Of a stretch of DNA of 33,911 nucleotides, positions 15,489 through 23,784 are shown one piece after another. The notes under the pieces are model-generated. The model was not told where the DNA came from. It made no database searches and saw only the letters and a program-made list of their open reading frames with translations. The position numbers were made by a program, and so were the translations under genes. Location: the NCBI GenBank assembly GCA_026983795.1, contig JALSTI010000262.1:1-33911 (forward strand), read 5' to 3'. Each line of letters opens with the position of its first letter. Position 1 is the first letter of the stretch. The DNA is from Melioribacteraceae bacterium. Lineage in GTDB: Bacteria > Bacteroidota > Ignavibacteria > Ignavibacteriales > Melioribacteraceae.

Positions 15489-17098
15489 ACTATTTTATCA
15501 ATTATTTTTTCTTTTTGTTTATTTAAAACTTTATCAAAAATTTCAATTGCATAATTTTTATAATAAGCCGCCAATATGTTTACGATAAAAATACAGAATG
15601 TAATGGCCAGAACAACAGTGGTGTTTGTTATCTTTGCAAGTAATAAATAGTCCAATCCCCAAAAACCAAATGAAATTATCATACTTATTAAAACAGTTGC
15701 CAGCGAAGCATTTGTTCCCATCATTGCGTAAAATCCTACCGTTTTAGGAAAATAAAACGACAGCAGTACGGCAAAAAACATGGGAATAAAATATGTTAAA
15801 ACTAAAAAGTTAGCTTGAAGTAAGAAATCATATCTATTTATTTTAAGCACAAGAGTAAAGTAAATAAAAACAAGCATGTTAAAAAACACTAAAATATTAA
15901 CAATTAATAATTTAGATTTTATAAGTTTTTCTGTTTTTAAAGGACGGAAAAAATAATTTATTATACCCGTATAGTCGAAAGAAAAGAAGTTTCCGGCATA
16001 CGCAAGAATTATTAAGGATTGAAACAAAACTGTAAAACTTAATGCTATATAAATATTGGGAGAGGCTTTATCATTAAGATGAACCGAAACAAAATATGCG
16101 AGTAAAACCTCATAACCAATTATTGCAAGAACATTCAATAATGCGCGCGGACTTCTATACAAATAAATTAAATTTTTCTTTTCAAAAGGACCGACTCCGG
16201 TTTTATTAAGCAGTGCAGGTATTACCGGTTTTTTAATTTTTTTCTCTTTCTTCGCTTTTCCAAAATCCCGGTTTTTGTAAAATTTTACGAGAAGGAAATT
16301 AATTACAAACAACGCAGCGCTAAATAAAATTAAGTACAAAATATAAACTATAATTTGAACCGTATTATTCTGACTATTCAATGCAACAACAGCTTTGGCA
16401 AATATACCGGTCGGCAGATAAAATAAAACACCGCTAATTTCTTTGATATTTTGCGCATTCGCAATGAAAGCCGGAATTTTTGGTATTATTAGAACGATTG
16501 CTAAAGTCAATAAAAAAGAAAATAACCAGAACAAAAATTTAAATTTCCGCAGCGAAATAATTGCCGCAGTAAAATTTCTTAGAAACTCTATAATCGAATT
16601 AATGCTTAACAGAAACAATAATAATATAAAAAGGAAAAGCATTATACCCGCAAAATAGAAATGATTTCCGGCTATAAAATATGCCGCAATGTAAAACGGG
16701 ATAAATATGATATTTAATAATTCGGCGCTTACCGAAAGCGTTCTGAAAAATATGATTTGTTTTAAAGTAACCGGATACCGCAGAAGAGTCTTTAAACTTG
16801 ACTGATCATATTTTGCGGTTCCTAAAAAGATAATTGCTATTAAGTTACATAAAAAAAGTACAAATAATATAATGTTGAATACAGGTATAAAGTTTTGGCT
16901 GCCGCGGTCAAAATTATTTTTTATGAATTGTATCAGGAAACCGCTTGTAGTTATCGAATTAATAGCAAAATAAATAAAAAATGCAACGGTAACAACTCTA
17001 ACCCAAAAGTCACTTTTTTTGAATGCGTGGATAAACTCTTTCTTTTTGAGGAATGATAGTTGGAGTAAAATTTTGATATTCCGGATCACAATAAGCAA
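15485..17098 (-). CDS. ABC-2-type transporter permease
   Basis: 537 residues, highly hydrophobic, with about 11-12 predicted membrane spans in two halves and a charged loop between them (about 275-310: 'NRDFGKAKKEKKIKKP'). This fits the large permeases that pair with NatA-like ATPases. The reading frame has no ATG near its start: the track begins at TTG (17098), and an in-frame GTG lies three codons later. An in-frame stop lies four codons upstream of the TTG, so the true start must be one of these. The partner ATPase follows with a 4-base overlap. Substrate unknown. Confidence 0.88.
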   Translation of the reverse strand: MLIVIRNIKILLQLSFLKKKEFIHAFKKSDFWVRVVTVAFFIYFAINSITTSGFLIQFIKNNFDRGSQNFIPVFNIILFVLFLCNLIAIIFLGTAKYDQSSLKTLLRYPVTLKQIIFFRTLSVSAELLNIIFIPFYIAAYFIAGNHFYFAGIMLFLFILLLFLLSINSIIEFLRNFTAAIISLRKFKFLFWLFSFLLTLAIVLIIPKIPAFIANAQNIKEISGVLFYLPTGIFAKAVVALNSQNNTVQIIVYILYLILFSAALFVINFLLVKFYKNRDFGKAKKEKKIKKPVIPALLNKTGVGPFEKKNLIYLYRSPRALLNVLAIIGYEVLLAYFVSVHLNDKASPNIYIALSFTVLFQSLIILAYAGNFFSFDYTGIINYFFRPLKTEKLIKSKLLIVNILVFFNMLVFIYFTLVLKINRYDFLLQANFLVLTYFIPMFFAVLLSFYFPKTVGFYAMMGTNASLATVLISMIISFGFWGLDYLLLAKITNTTVVLAITFCIFIVNILAAYYKNYAIEIFDKVLNKQKEKIIDKIV

Positions 17099-17222
17099 TA
17101 AACTATGTTATAATATCCAATAATTTGTTGAACTGTTATTCAAATTTAATCAATTCTTTTATGAATTATAATTTTTCAAAAAATTATCTATTGTAAAAGG
17201 AATTTATAATTCATTAACAAAA

Positions 17223-18272
17223 CTAAAGTATTTTCTCAACAATGTATTGATTGATAAAATCGCTTCCCACCGCCAAGGAAGGCGTCTGAACGCCCGGAAC
17301 AACTTCTCCGTTATTTACTTTAATCGTAATGTTTGCCGCACTCGATGCCGTTAAGCAATAACCGTCTATAAATCTATATGCTTCTGTAATCGATTCTCCT
17401 TTATCGTTGCTTAATTTTTCAATAATAATTGATGTGGATTGTTCTCTTTCTTTTTTGCTTGGTCCGAATTTACTTCTAATAACAATATTGCTAAATGTTT
17501 CCTTGATTCTTTGGTTCGAAAATATTTTTTGCAATAGTTTAGACAAACTTCTTAAAAAACTTAATGCAGGCGGGAAATACATATAAACTTCAACATTCGG
17601 TATTCCGGTAGAATAATAAGCCGAGTAAACATCGGCCCAAGGAATTGAAATACCGTAAAATTTAAATCCATTCTGTTTTACGGAGAATGTTTTTTCACCA
17701 ATTATCGAATCTATAATTTTTCCGTCTTTCCTAATTTTACCGGGTACTCCGAGCATTTCGAAAGTGGTTAACCAAGTTCCTCTCGATATTCCTCCTTTTT
17801 CATTCTTTAATCCTATTTTTATTGAAGTGGCATCCGGCATTTTTTCACTGAGTCTTTTAGCTAAGCAATCGGAAGGAACAACATCAAAACCTACGCTGGG
17901 TAAAATAACAATACCTTTATCCTTTGCCTTTTGATCGTATAATCTAATAGATTCAAGAACATCTATTTCGCCTTCAATATCAAGATAATTTACTTTTGCA
18001 ATCAGACAAGCATTAATCAGCTTTTCCGCCGTGTACTTAAACGGTCCGGCACAATTCAATAAAGTATTTATCCCGCTGAGGTTTTCGAGGATATTGCTTT
18101 CGTCTTCAACAGAAAAAATACGATACTGACAATCAAATTTATTTGCTGTTTCTTCAATATATTTTTTATTTCTACCGGCAAGAACGGGTTTAACATTAAG
18201 TTTCAAAAAATCTTTTATGATTAACTGGGCCGTGTAACCGTTTGCACCGTAAACCATTATTCCATTAGTCAT
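17223..18272 (-). CDS. Saccharopine-dehydrogenase-like NAD(P)-binding oxidoreductase
   Basis: 349 residues. The N-terminal Rossmann fold has 'GIMVYGANGYTAQL' (GxxGxxA type), 'VLAGRNKKYIE' after the second strand, and 'TLLNCAGPF', all features of the saccharopine dehydrogenase/trans-acting enoyl reductase family. 'YLDIEGEIDV' and 'LPSVGFDVVPSDCLA' are also typical. The C-terminal half ends in a glycine-rich 'VPGVQTPSLAVG'. Members act on lipids or remain uncharacterised, and this one should not be called a lysine enzyme. The start is well supported: AAAAAGGA lies 7 bases before the ATG. It follows queE-queD on the same strand after 74 bases, without clear functional connection. Confidence 0.85.
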   Translation of the reverse strand: MTNGIMVYGANGYTAQLIIKDFLKLNVKPVLAGRNKKYIEETANKFDCQYRIFSVEDESNILENLSGINTLLNCAGPFKYTAEKLINACLIAKVNYLDIEGEIDVLESIRLYDQKAKDKGIVILPSVGFDVVPSDCLAKRLSEKMPDATSIKIGLKNEKGGISRGTWLTTFEMLGVPGKIRKDGKIIDSIIGEKTFSVKQNGFKFYGISIPWADVYSAYYSTGIPNVEVYMYFPPALSFLRSLSKLLQKIFSNQRIKETFSNIVIRSKFGPSKKEREQSTSIIIEKLSNDKGESITEAYRFIDGYCLTASSAANITIKVNNGEVVPGVQTPSLAVGSDFINQYIVEKIL

Positions 18273-18346
18273 TTACAAGTCCTTTTTACAGGTTGAGCTT
18301 TGAAAAATATTATTCGACCGTAATAATTAAGGTGCAGCGTTACAAA

Positions 18347-18760
18347 TTACAGTTCGAGAAAGTTTGTTGCATAAGTATTTTCCGTTTCGTAAACCCAAAC
18401 ACGTATAGCGGAAATATTTTCCGGCAATGTTTTGTTCATAATGGATTCCAAAAAATACCCGCACATATTTTCCGCAGTCGTTTGAAACGGAACTTCAACA
18501 TAGCGCGAGTTAAGTTTTTCCAGAACTTCTATCAGCTCTTTATCTTCATGAAAAACCATTACGGAGTGATCCAAATTATCTACAATAGGACCGACAATTT
18601 CTTTAACGTCGTAATAATCAAGTACCATTCCGTTTTCATCTAAAGTTCCTTCAAATTCTACCATTAATTTATATGAATGTCCGTGAAGGTTTTTGCATTT
18701 ACCTTTATGGAAAGGCAATCTATGTCCCATTTCCCACTTAAATTCTTTTGCAATTTTCAT
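18347..18760 (-). CDS. queD: 6-carboxy-5,6,7,8-tetrahydropterin synthase
   Basis: I choose the ATG at 18760, not the track's 18784, because it overlaps the queE stop as ATGA and begins right at the conserved fold. The protein is then 137 residues, typical for QueD. Zinc ligands H13, H26 and H28 appear in 'MGHRLPFH' and 'NLHGHSYKL', with catalytic C22 in 'KGKCKNLHGH'. 'VLDYYDVKEIVGPIVDNLDH' and 'TAENMCGYF' are family motifs. QueD converts dihydroneopterin triphosphate to 6-carboxytetrahydropterin, the substrate of QueE, in the pathway to preQ0 and queuosine. GTP cyclohydrolase, QueC and QueF are not in the window. Confidence 0.95.
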   Translation of the reverse strand: MKIAKEFKWEMGHRLPFHKGKCKNLHGHSYKLMVEFEGTLDENGMVLDYYDVKEIVGPIVDNLDHSVMVFHEDKELIEVLEKLNSRYVEVPFQTTAENMCGYFLESIMNKTLPENISAIRVWVYETENTYATNFLEL

Positions 18761-19395
18761 ACGCCTTTTGTCTCCGGTTTCCAAATGTATTTATGAATTT
18801 GCGGTTGATATCTTACTTTTAATTTATCGTTTAGTATCCAATTAACCAATGTAACAGGTTCAAGTTTATCGAAAACATTGGAAAAAAGAATTTCAAATTT
18901 ATCATTCAATTTATATTTTTTTATAATTTCTTTCGACCAGCCATAGTCTTCTTTATCGCCTATTACAAATTTTATTTCGTCATCCGGTTTTAGATAATTT
19001 ATATTTTCGTAAAGATTTTTCTTTTCCATTTTACTCGACGGACTTTTCAGGTCCATAATAATTTTAACCCTTTCGTCAACATCTTTTACCGGTAAACTTC
19101 CGCCGGTCTCCAGCATTACTTCAAAACCTTCATCGCATAACTTTTTCATTAAATCCAGCGATTCATTTTGGACTAACGGCTCGCCGCCGGTTATTTCAAC
19201 AAGTTTACATTGATATTTTTTTACTTCCCTAATAATTTCGTCAATCGATTTATCTTCGCCTTCGTAAAAAGCATATTCAGTATCGCAGTAACTGCAGCGA
19301 AGATTGCAATACGTTAACCGCACGAAAACACAAGGCAGCCCGGCATAAGAACTTTCGCCTTGAATTGAATAAAATATTTCGTTTACCTTTATCAT
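18757..19395 (-). CDS. queE: 7-carboxy-7-deazaguanine synthase (radical SAM)
   Basis: 212 residues, normal for QueE. The radical-SAM cluster is C30-x3-C34-x2-C37 in 'LTYCNLRCSYCDTEYAF', preceded by 'FYSIQGESSYAGLPCVFVRL', which is diagnostic for QueE. The SAM-binding 'EITGGEPLVQ' follows, and 'VMLETGG' is present. It makes 7-carboxy-7-deazaguanine from 6-carboxytetrahydropterin using SAM and a reduced [4Fe-4S] cluster. It overlaps queD by 4 bases. No preQ1 riboswitch is recognisable in the upstream region. Confidence 0.95.
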   Translation of the reverse strand: MIKVNEIFYSIQGESSYAGLPCVFVRLTYCNLRCSYCDTEYAFYEGEDKSIDEIIREVKKYQCKLVEITGGEPLVQNESLDLMKKLCDEGFEVMLETGGSLPVKDVDERVKIIMDLKSPSSKMEKKNLYENINYLKPDDEIKFVIGDKEDYGWSKEIIKKYKLNDKFEILFSNVFDKLEPVTLVNWILNDKLKVRYQPQIHKYIWKPETKGV

Positions 19396-19692
19396 AAAAA
19401 CTTCGTAAAAAAATGAACTGCAAAGATATTAAGAATTGCAAAGATTATAAAGGTTATCAATTTTCCTTAATTAAACCTGTTATGATATTCCGGCGCTCCG
19501 GCAGAAACCACACATCTTCTTATGTCATGCCGGTTTGCATTTTTTACAATACCGGCATCTTTTTATTGTTTCAAAACCATATTGAATTATTCAGCTGCAA
19601 ACATTATTCAATTTCTTTTAACTCTTTCCGTTTTTTTAGACAGACGAAAATTCCTCAATAAATTAAAATTTTGTTTTTACTTATTTCTTACC
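19396..19692. other. Intergenic region upstream of queE with a hairpin
   Basis: About 300 bases between the stop of the secreted hydrolase gene and the start of queE, both minus strand. The plus-strand ORFs at 19413 and 19522 look spurious (no domain, aromatic-rich, no ribosome site). It contains an imperfect direct repeat near 19416-19446 (two copies of tGCAAAGATat-like sequence) and a hairpin listed separately. It should contain the queE promoter on the minus strand, but I could not place it with confidence. Confidence 0.5.
19527..19558. terminator. Hairpin (possible terminator or structured element)
   Basis: ATGCCGGTTTG pairs with CAATACCGGCAT (one bulged A) around a loop CATTTTTTA. On the plus strand it is followed by CTTTTTATTG, which looks like a terminator, yet there is no plus-strand gene before it. 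On the minus strand, 135 bases after the hydrolase stop, the hairpin is followed by a sequence without a T-run. The role is therefore unclear. Confidence 0.45.
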
Positions 19693-21570
19693 TCACTTCA
19701 AAATATTTACAATTACAGACGACGGATATTTTTCAGAATGATAAACTTTATGATATGCTTTAACAAAATCTTTTTCATCAGCGTGATAAATATCGGTATA
19801 AGTCTGCGGATTCCTGTCGAAGAACGGGAAAAAACTGCTCTGTACTTGTACCATTATTTTATGATCTTTTTTAAAAGTATGCAGAACGTCTTGCAAATTG
19901 AATTTAACTTCCGTCACCCTGTTTGGAATAAACGGTTTTGGATTATCAAAACCTTCACGGAATTTTCCTCTGAATATATCGTATCTGATCATCATTTGGT
20001 AACCGCCCATTTCAATTCCTTTTGGATTCGGGATAGGATTTTTGGCGCTATCGGGAAAAACGTCAATTATTTTTACTACCCAATCGGCATCTGTTCCGGT
20101 TGTGGAAACAAACAAATCAACATTTACCGGTCCGGCAATTGTAATATTGCTGTCAAGCGGTTGGGATTCGTAAACCAAAACATCGGGTCGTTCTGCCGCA
20201 AACCGTTGATCTTCAACCATATACGTCCGGTTATAAAACCTTCTCGAATCCAAAATTTTTGCAGTATAAGGTACCGGTTTATTAGGATCACTTAAATATT
20301 CATCAAATTCATTTTTTTCCTCAGCCGGCTTGGAAAACGACAATTTTTCATTCGAATGGAAATAAAGATTTGCGCTTTCGGTATTTGCCGGAGGCCATTT
20401 GTCAAATTTACGCCATTTGTTAATTCCGGTTTCAAAAACGTAGGCTTCCGGTAAATTGAGACTGCCTTTGCCTTTCAGATAATAATTAAAAAACGGCGCT
20501 TCCATATTTTTTCTGTAAAATTCACTTGTATTCTCACCGAAATTCATATCTCCGAATGACGAAACGTTTCCCCTTCCCCAAGCTCCGTGCGGCCAAGGAC
20601 CCATCACTAAAATATTAAAAGCATTTGGATTTTTCTTTTCTATTGCGCCGTAAGTATGCAAAGCCCCGTAAAGGTCTTCACTGTCGAACCAGCCGCCAAC
20701 CGTCATTACCGCGGGTTTCACATTTTGAAAATACCGGGTGGTATTTCTTGCTTTCCAGAATTTATCGTAAGAATCGTGTTCAAAAGCATCATTCCAAAAT
20801 TTTATTTTATGATGGAAATATTTCTCGTCGGCGTTTTTTAATGGTCCCATATTTAAGAAAAATGTGTAAGCGTCGGGCGAAGCATACTGCGGCGGAGTTG
20901 GCCATTTAGTAGTTAAACTATCCCTCGGTTGACCGAAAACTTTGAAAAAATTAAAAGCCATCATCAAAGAAAACGCGCCGTTGTGATGCATATCGTCGTC
21001 AATAAACCAATTGGCAATAGGCGCTTGGGGAGAAACGGCTTTAATTGCCGGATGATTTGCCATTGCCGCCATTGCCGCATAAAAACCGGGATATGAAATT
21101 CCCCAGAACCCAACTTTACCGTTATTGTTGGGAATATTTTTAATCAGCCAATCAACCGTATCGTAAGTATCCGACGCTTCGTCAACATCATATTTGGTTT
21201 TTTTTACCGGGATGTAAGGCCGCATATCAACAAATTCACCTTCCGACATAAATCTACCGCGCACATCTTGAATGACCAGGATATAGTTTTCATCCGTAAA
21301 ATGCTTATAAATTTTAAAGTACCTGCTGAATTTATCTTTACCGTAAGGCGCACAGCTGTATGGAGTTCGCCAAATTAAAATCGGATGAGGCCCGGATTTA
21401 TCTTTAGGAGTATAGACGGAAGTAAACAATTTTACTCCGTCCCGCATTTCAATTCTATATTCCGCTTTTTGATATTTATCTTGCATCGATTGGGAATCTT
21501 GAGAATAAATAATGCCCGTGAGAGTTATTAAGATAAAAAGTATTATTAATTTTACGTCGTTTGGTTTCAT
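19693..21570 (-). CDS. Secreted CocE/NonD-family hydrolase (X-Pro dipeptidyl-peptidase S15-like)
   Basis: 625 residues. A signal peptide (about 1-23, 'IILFILITLTGIIYSQ') leads to an alpha/beta-hydrolase domain (about 35-390) and a C-terminal jelly-roll domain (about 400-625), the CocE/X-Pro dipeptidyl-peptidase layout. 'MRDGVKLFTSVYTPKD' and 'VIQDVRGRFMSEGEF' are family signatures. The nucleophile serine is in 'GFWGISYPGF' (GxSYxG), the acid is likely the Asp in 'VGGWFDSEDLYG', and the His is in 'MGPWPHGAWG'. Such enzymes cleave peptides after Xaa-Pro or hydrolyse acyl esters and amides; which is not decidable here. Being secreted, it may join the other exported peptidases in nutrient digestion. 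An AGGAAAATT leader supports the ATG at 21570. Confidence 0.92.
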   Translation of the reverse strand: MKPNDVKLIILFILITLTGIIYSQDSQSMQDKYQKAEYRIEMRDGVKLFTSVYTPKDKSGPHPILIWRTPYSCAPYGKDKFSRYFKIYKHFTDENYILVIQDVRGRFMSEGEFVDMRPYIPVKKTKYDVDEASDTYDTVDWLIKNIPNNNGKVGFWGISYPGFYAAMAAMANHPAIKAVSPQAPIANWFIDDDMHHNGAFSLMMAFNFFKVFGQPRDSLTTKWPTPPQYASPDAYTFFLNMGPLKNADEKYFHHKIKFWNDAFEHDSYDKFWKARNTTRYFQNVKPAVMTVGGWFDSEDLYGALHTYGAIEKKNPNAFNILVMGPWPHGAWGRGNVSSFGDMNFGENTSEFYRKNMEAPFFNYYLKGKGSLNLPEAYVFETGINKWRKFDKWPPANTESANLYFHSNEKLSFSKPAEEKNEFDEYLSDPNKPVPYTAKILDSRRFYNRTYMVEDQRFAAERPDVLVYESQPLDSNITIAGPVNVDLFVSTTGTDADWVVKIIDVFPDSAKNPIPNPKGIEMGGYQMMIRYDIFRGKFREGFDNPKPFIPNRVTEVKFNLQDVLHTFKKDHKIMVQVQSSFFPFFDRNPQTYTDIYHADEKDFVKAYHKVYHSEKYPSSVIVNILK

Positions 21571-21708
21571 AATTTTCCTATAATTTACTTTACAGAATTA
21601 CTATTAATTTTAAACTACAAAAAAATAGAATTTCTTGTAAGGAATTTAATTTGAATATTTTATCACAGTAATTTGTACTTTGGGAAGAATTGAAATCTTA
21701 ATTTTTTA

Positions 21709-21740
21709 TTTGAATTATTTGCGAAATAACCTTAGATTTG
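21709..21740 (+). promoter_or_regulatory. Bacteroidetes-type promoter for rpsT
   Basis: TTTG at 21709-21712 and TAGATTTG at 21733-21740 are separated by 20 bases. This matches the -33 TTTG / -7 TAnnTTTG consensus known for the primary sigma factor of Bacteroidetes. It lies 31 bases before the rpsT ATG, a sensible leader length. Chance matches are possible in AT-rich DNA. Confidence 0.5.
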
Positions 21741-21771
21741 AAGTTCTAAAAAATGATTAAAAGGAAAAATT

Positions 21772-22029
21772 ATGGCGCATCACGCATCGGCTAAGAAAAG
21801 AATAAGATCAAATGAGAAAAGAAGAATAAGGAATAAAGCGGCTCTTTCCAAAGTTAAAACATTAATGAAAAAAGTTTTCGATTCGGAAAGTAAAGAAAAT
21901 GCTGAACAAAACTTAAAAAATGCCGTTTCATTTATCGATAAAACAGCCGGAAAGGGCAGACTTCATAAAAACAATGCAGCTAGAAAAAAAGCCGCATTAA
22001 CTAAATTCGTTAATAATTTGGAAAAATAA
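21772..22029 (+). CDS. rpsT: 30S ribosomal protein bS20
   Basis: 85 residues, normal for bS20. It is highly basic and all-helical, starting 'MAHHASAKKRIRSNEKRR', with 'IDKTAGKGRLHKNNAARKKAAL' (the latter in part) being the most conserved C-terminal segment of the family. It binds 16S rRNA in small-subunit assembly. The ribosome site AAAAGGA is 6 bases before the ATG. It is a single-gene unit with its own promoter and a strong terminator, as is usual for rpsT. Confidence 0.98.
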   Translation: MAHHASAKKRIRSNEKRRIRNKAALSKVKTLMKKVFDSESKENAEQNLKNAVSFIDKTAGKGRLHKNNAARKKAALTKFVNNLEK

Positions 22030-22061
22030 TCCGGCATAAAAATATTTATATTAAAAATATT

Positions 22062-22092
22062 AAAAAACGGAGTAACGATTACTCCGTTTTTT
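22062..22092. terminator. Bidirectional intrinsic terminator between rpsT and the GlmU-like gene
   Basis: A perfect 14-base stem, AAAAAACGGAGTAA and TTACTCCGTTTTTT, closes a 3-base loop CGA. The stem has an A-run on one side and a T-run on the other, so it works in both directions. It sits between the convergent rpsT (stop at 22029) and the nucleotidyltransferase gene (stop at 22100). Confidence 0.92.
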
Positions 22093-22099
22093 ATTTAAT

Positions 22100-23614
22100 T
22101 TATTTATCCAAACTTTCCACTGCATCAATACCGGCAGGCATAGGCAAATAGAATCTAACGTCTTGTACCGAACCATCTTTCTTAATAAGTTTATCAACCT
22201 TTTTCTTTATTAACACGCTATGTTCAATAAATACATCATCATCCACAATCGTCCCGAATAAATAGCTTGTTCCCTTTATTGTTACGTTTTTACCAATTTT
22301 AACAGGGTACTCGTCGCTGCCGGTCATATTAACGCTCGATTCGATTCTTGAGTTGTCTCCTATTTCAATGTTCCCTTTAACTATATCTCCCCATAAAATT
22401 TCCACATTATTGCCAACAATAAATTTTTGATTCGGGAAACAGGAAAGATGAACATTCTCCCAAACAATCACATTTTTACCAAAACTAACATTTCCTTTTA
22501 TATAAACATTTTTATGTAATTTTAAATTATAATTCAGCTTTACACCTTTACCGATGTAAACTCCCTTTCCTATTCTCAAATCGAGCGGTTTACCTTTTTT
22601 ATCCGCTTTAATAATATCTTCAATTACATTTTCATCAATAAAAAAATCATCGGGATCGTCAATTTCAACTATATCTTTTATTTTTTCGTAAGCCATTTTT
22701 CTTGCTATTGATTCCATTTCTTTTAGCACGGATTTATTATTAAATCCCATTATTACGTATTGCTGTTGGGGACTAACGGCGCCGACGGTCAAACCGCTTT
22801 TGTTGAAAAGACTGATTAGGTCGGTTATATAGATTTCACCTTGAACATTTTTGTTTTCCAGTTTATTTATGAGTTTTATTAGAGGTTTATATTTAAATGC
22901 AAAAACACCGGAGTTGAATTCATTATTATTTATTAATTCCTCCTTAGTGTAAGAATACTCTCTTCCATTAAAAGTTATAATATAAGGTTTATTATCTTTT
23001 AAGTTTAAAATATCTTTATATTCTAATATTTCAATTACTTTATTAAAATCTTTACCGGAAGATTTCCCGTTTACATCTTTTTTCTTTACACGTATTATTC
23101 TTCCGTAATAATTATTTTCCGGATTACCGTTATATAAGCCTGTTAAAACCATCATATCGTTTTTAGACTTTACAAATTTCGATCTGAACATTCTCATTGT
23201 TTGACCGTTAATCAATCCCATATCTCCCGGAAGCACATACACGTTTCCGTTATAATTTTTATTTTTAATGTTTTTTAATGCAACTTGTACCGCATGTCCC
23301 GTGCCATTTTGTTCTTCTTGATATGCAAATAAATTATTTTCCCTTTTTCCTATTACATTGATAACATCATCGGCTTTAATTCCTACAACCATAATTACAT
23401 TTGAGTTTGGCAATCCATTTACACACGCATTATAAACACGTTCAACCGTGGGCACTTCCCAAATTTTGTGCAGCATTTTAGATTTTTGGGATTTTATTCT
23501 TTTTCCGTGACCAGCGGCAAGAATGATGGCTGTTTCTTTAAGTCTGTAATTAAATTCAGATGAATTTTCTTTGATTAATTTACGGATTAGTTTCTTATCG
23601 TTATTATTGGACAT
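22100..23614 (-). CDS. GlmU-like bifunctional-layout nucleotidyltransferase with divergent hexapeptide domain
   Basis: 504 residues. After a charged 25-residue extension comes a pyrophosphorylase domain with 'AIILAAGHGKRIKSQKSKML', 'YQEEQNGTGHAVQ', 'VLPGDMGLI', 'YYGRIIRV' and 'FNSGVFAF', all close to GlmU uridylyltransferase motifs. So it probably makes UDP-GlcNAc or another NDP-sugar. The C-terminal half (about 345-485) is a left-handed beta-helix with hexapeptide repeats ('IGKGVYIGKGVKL', 'NVYIKGNVSFGKNVIV'). I do not find the usual GlmU acetyltransferase segments, and the protein ends in an odd tail ('VRFYLPMPAGIDAVESLDK'). The acetyltransferase function may be lost or changed. Start supported by GGAG 6 bases before the ATG. 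A canonical GlmU elsewhere in the genome is possible. Confidence 0.85.
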   Translation of the reverse strand: MSNNNDKKLIRKLIKENSSEFNYRLKETAIILAAGHGKRIKSQKSKMLHKIWEVPTVERVYNACVNGLPNSNVIMVVGIKADDVINVIGKRENNLFAYQEEQNGTGHAVQVALKNIKNKNYNGNVYVLPGDMGLINGQTMRMFRSKFVKSKNDMMVLTGLYNGNPENNYYGRIIRVKKKDVNGKSSGKDFNKVIEILEYKDILNLKDNKPYIITFNGREYSYTKEELINNNEFNSGVFAFKYKPLIKLINKLENKNVQGEIYITDLISLFNKSGLTVGAVSPQQQYVIMGFNNKSVLKEMESIARKMAYEKIKDIVEIDDPDDFFIDENVIEDIIKADKKGKPLDLRIGKGVYIGKGVKLNYNLKLHKNVYIKGNVSFGKNVIVWENVHLSCFPNQKFIVGNNVEILWGDIVKGNIEIGDNSRIESSVNMTGSDEYPVKIGKNVTIKGTSYLFGTIVDDDVFIEHSVLIKKKVDKLIKKDGSVQDVRFYLPMPAGIDAVESLDK

Positions 23615-23685
23615 TTTAACTCCACAATTTCGTAATAAAATTTAATTAGCAACAAATTAAAATAATAATTATTCCAATTAGTTTA

Positions 23686-23700
23686 ATGAGAATTTCTCAT
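23686..23700. promoter_or_regulatory. Inverted repeat in divergent promoter region
   Basis: ATGAGAA-T-TTCTCAT is a perfect palindrome with 7-base arms and one central base. It lies between the divergent GlmU-like gene and the S46 peptidase gene, about 70-85 bases from each start, a place where an operator could sit. The site also contains the track's improbable ATG start for the peptidase. Function not shown. Confidence 0.4.
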
Positions 23701-23784
23701 TTTGTATATTTACCAAACCGGCAAACAAGAATGAAAAAAATACCGGTTGAATTAATAAAAACAACAAACAGGAAACAAACGGTT

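Noticed and set aside
19396-19440. Possible preQ1 riboswitch in front of queE
   Set aside because: The minus-strand leader lacks the C-rich loop and A-rich tail of the preQ1-I fold, and no other stable aptamer shape is visible.
19522-20295. 257-residue plus-strand ORF
   Set aside because: Mostly antisense to the secreted hydrolase gene, whose domains are clear; no ribosome site and no recognisable domain.
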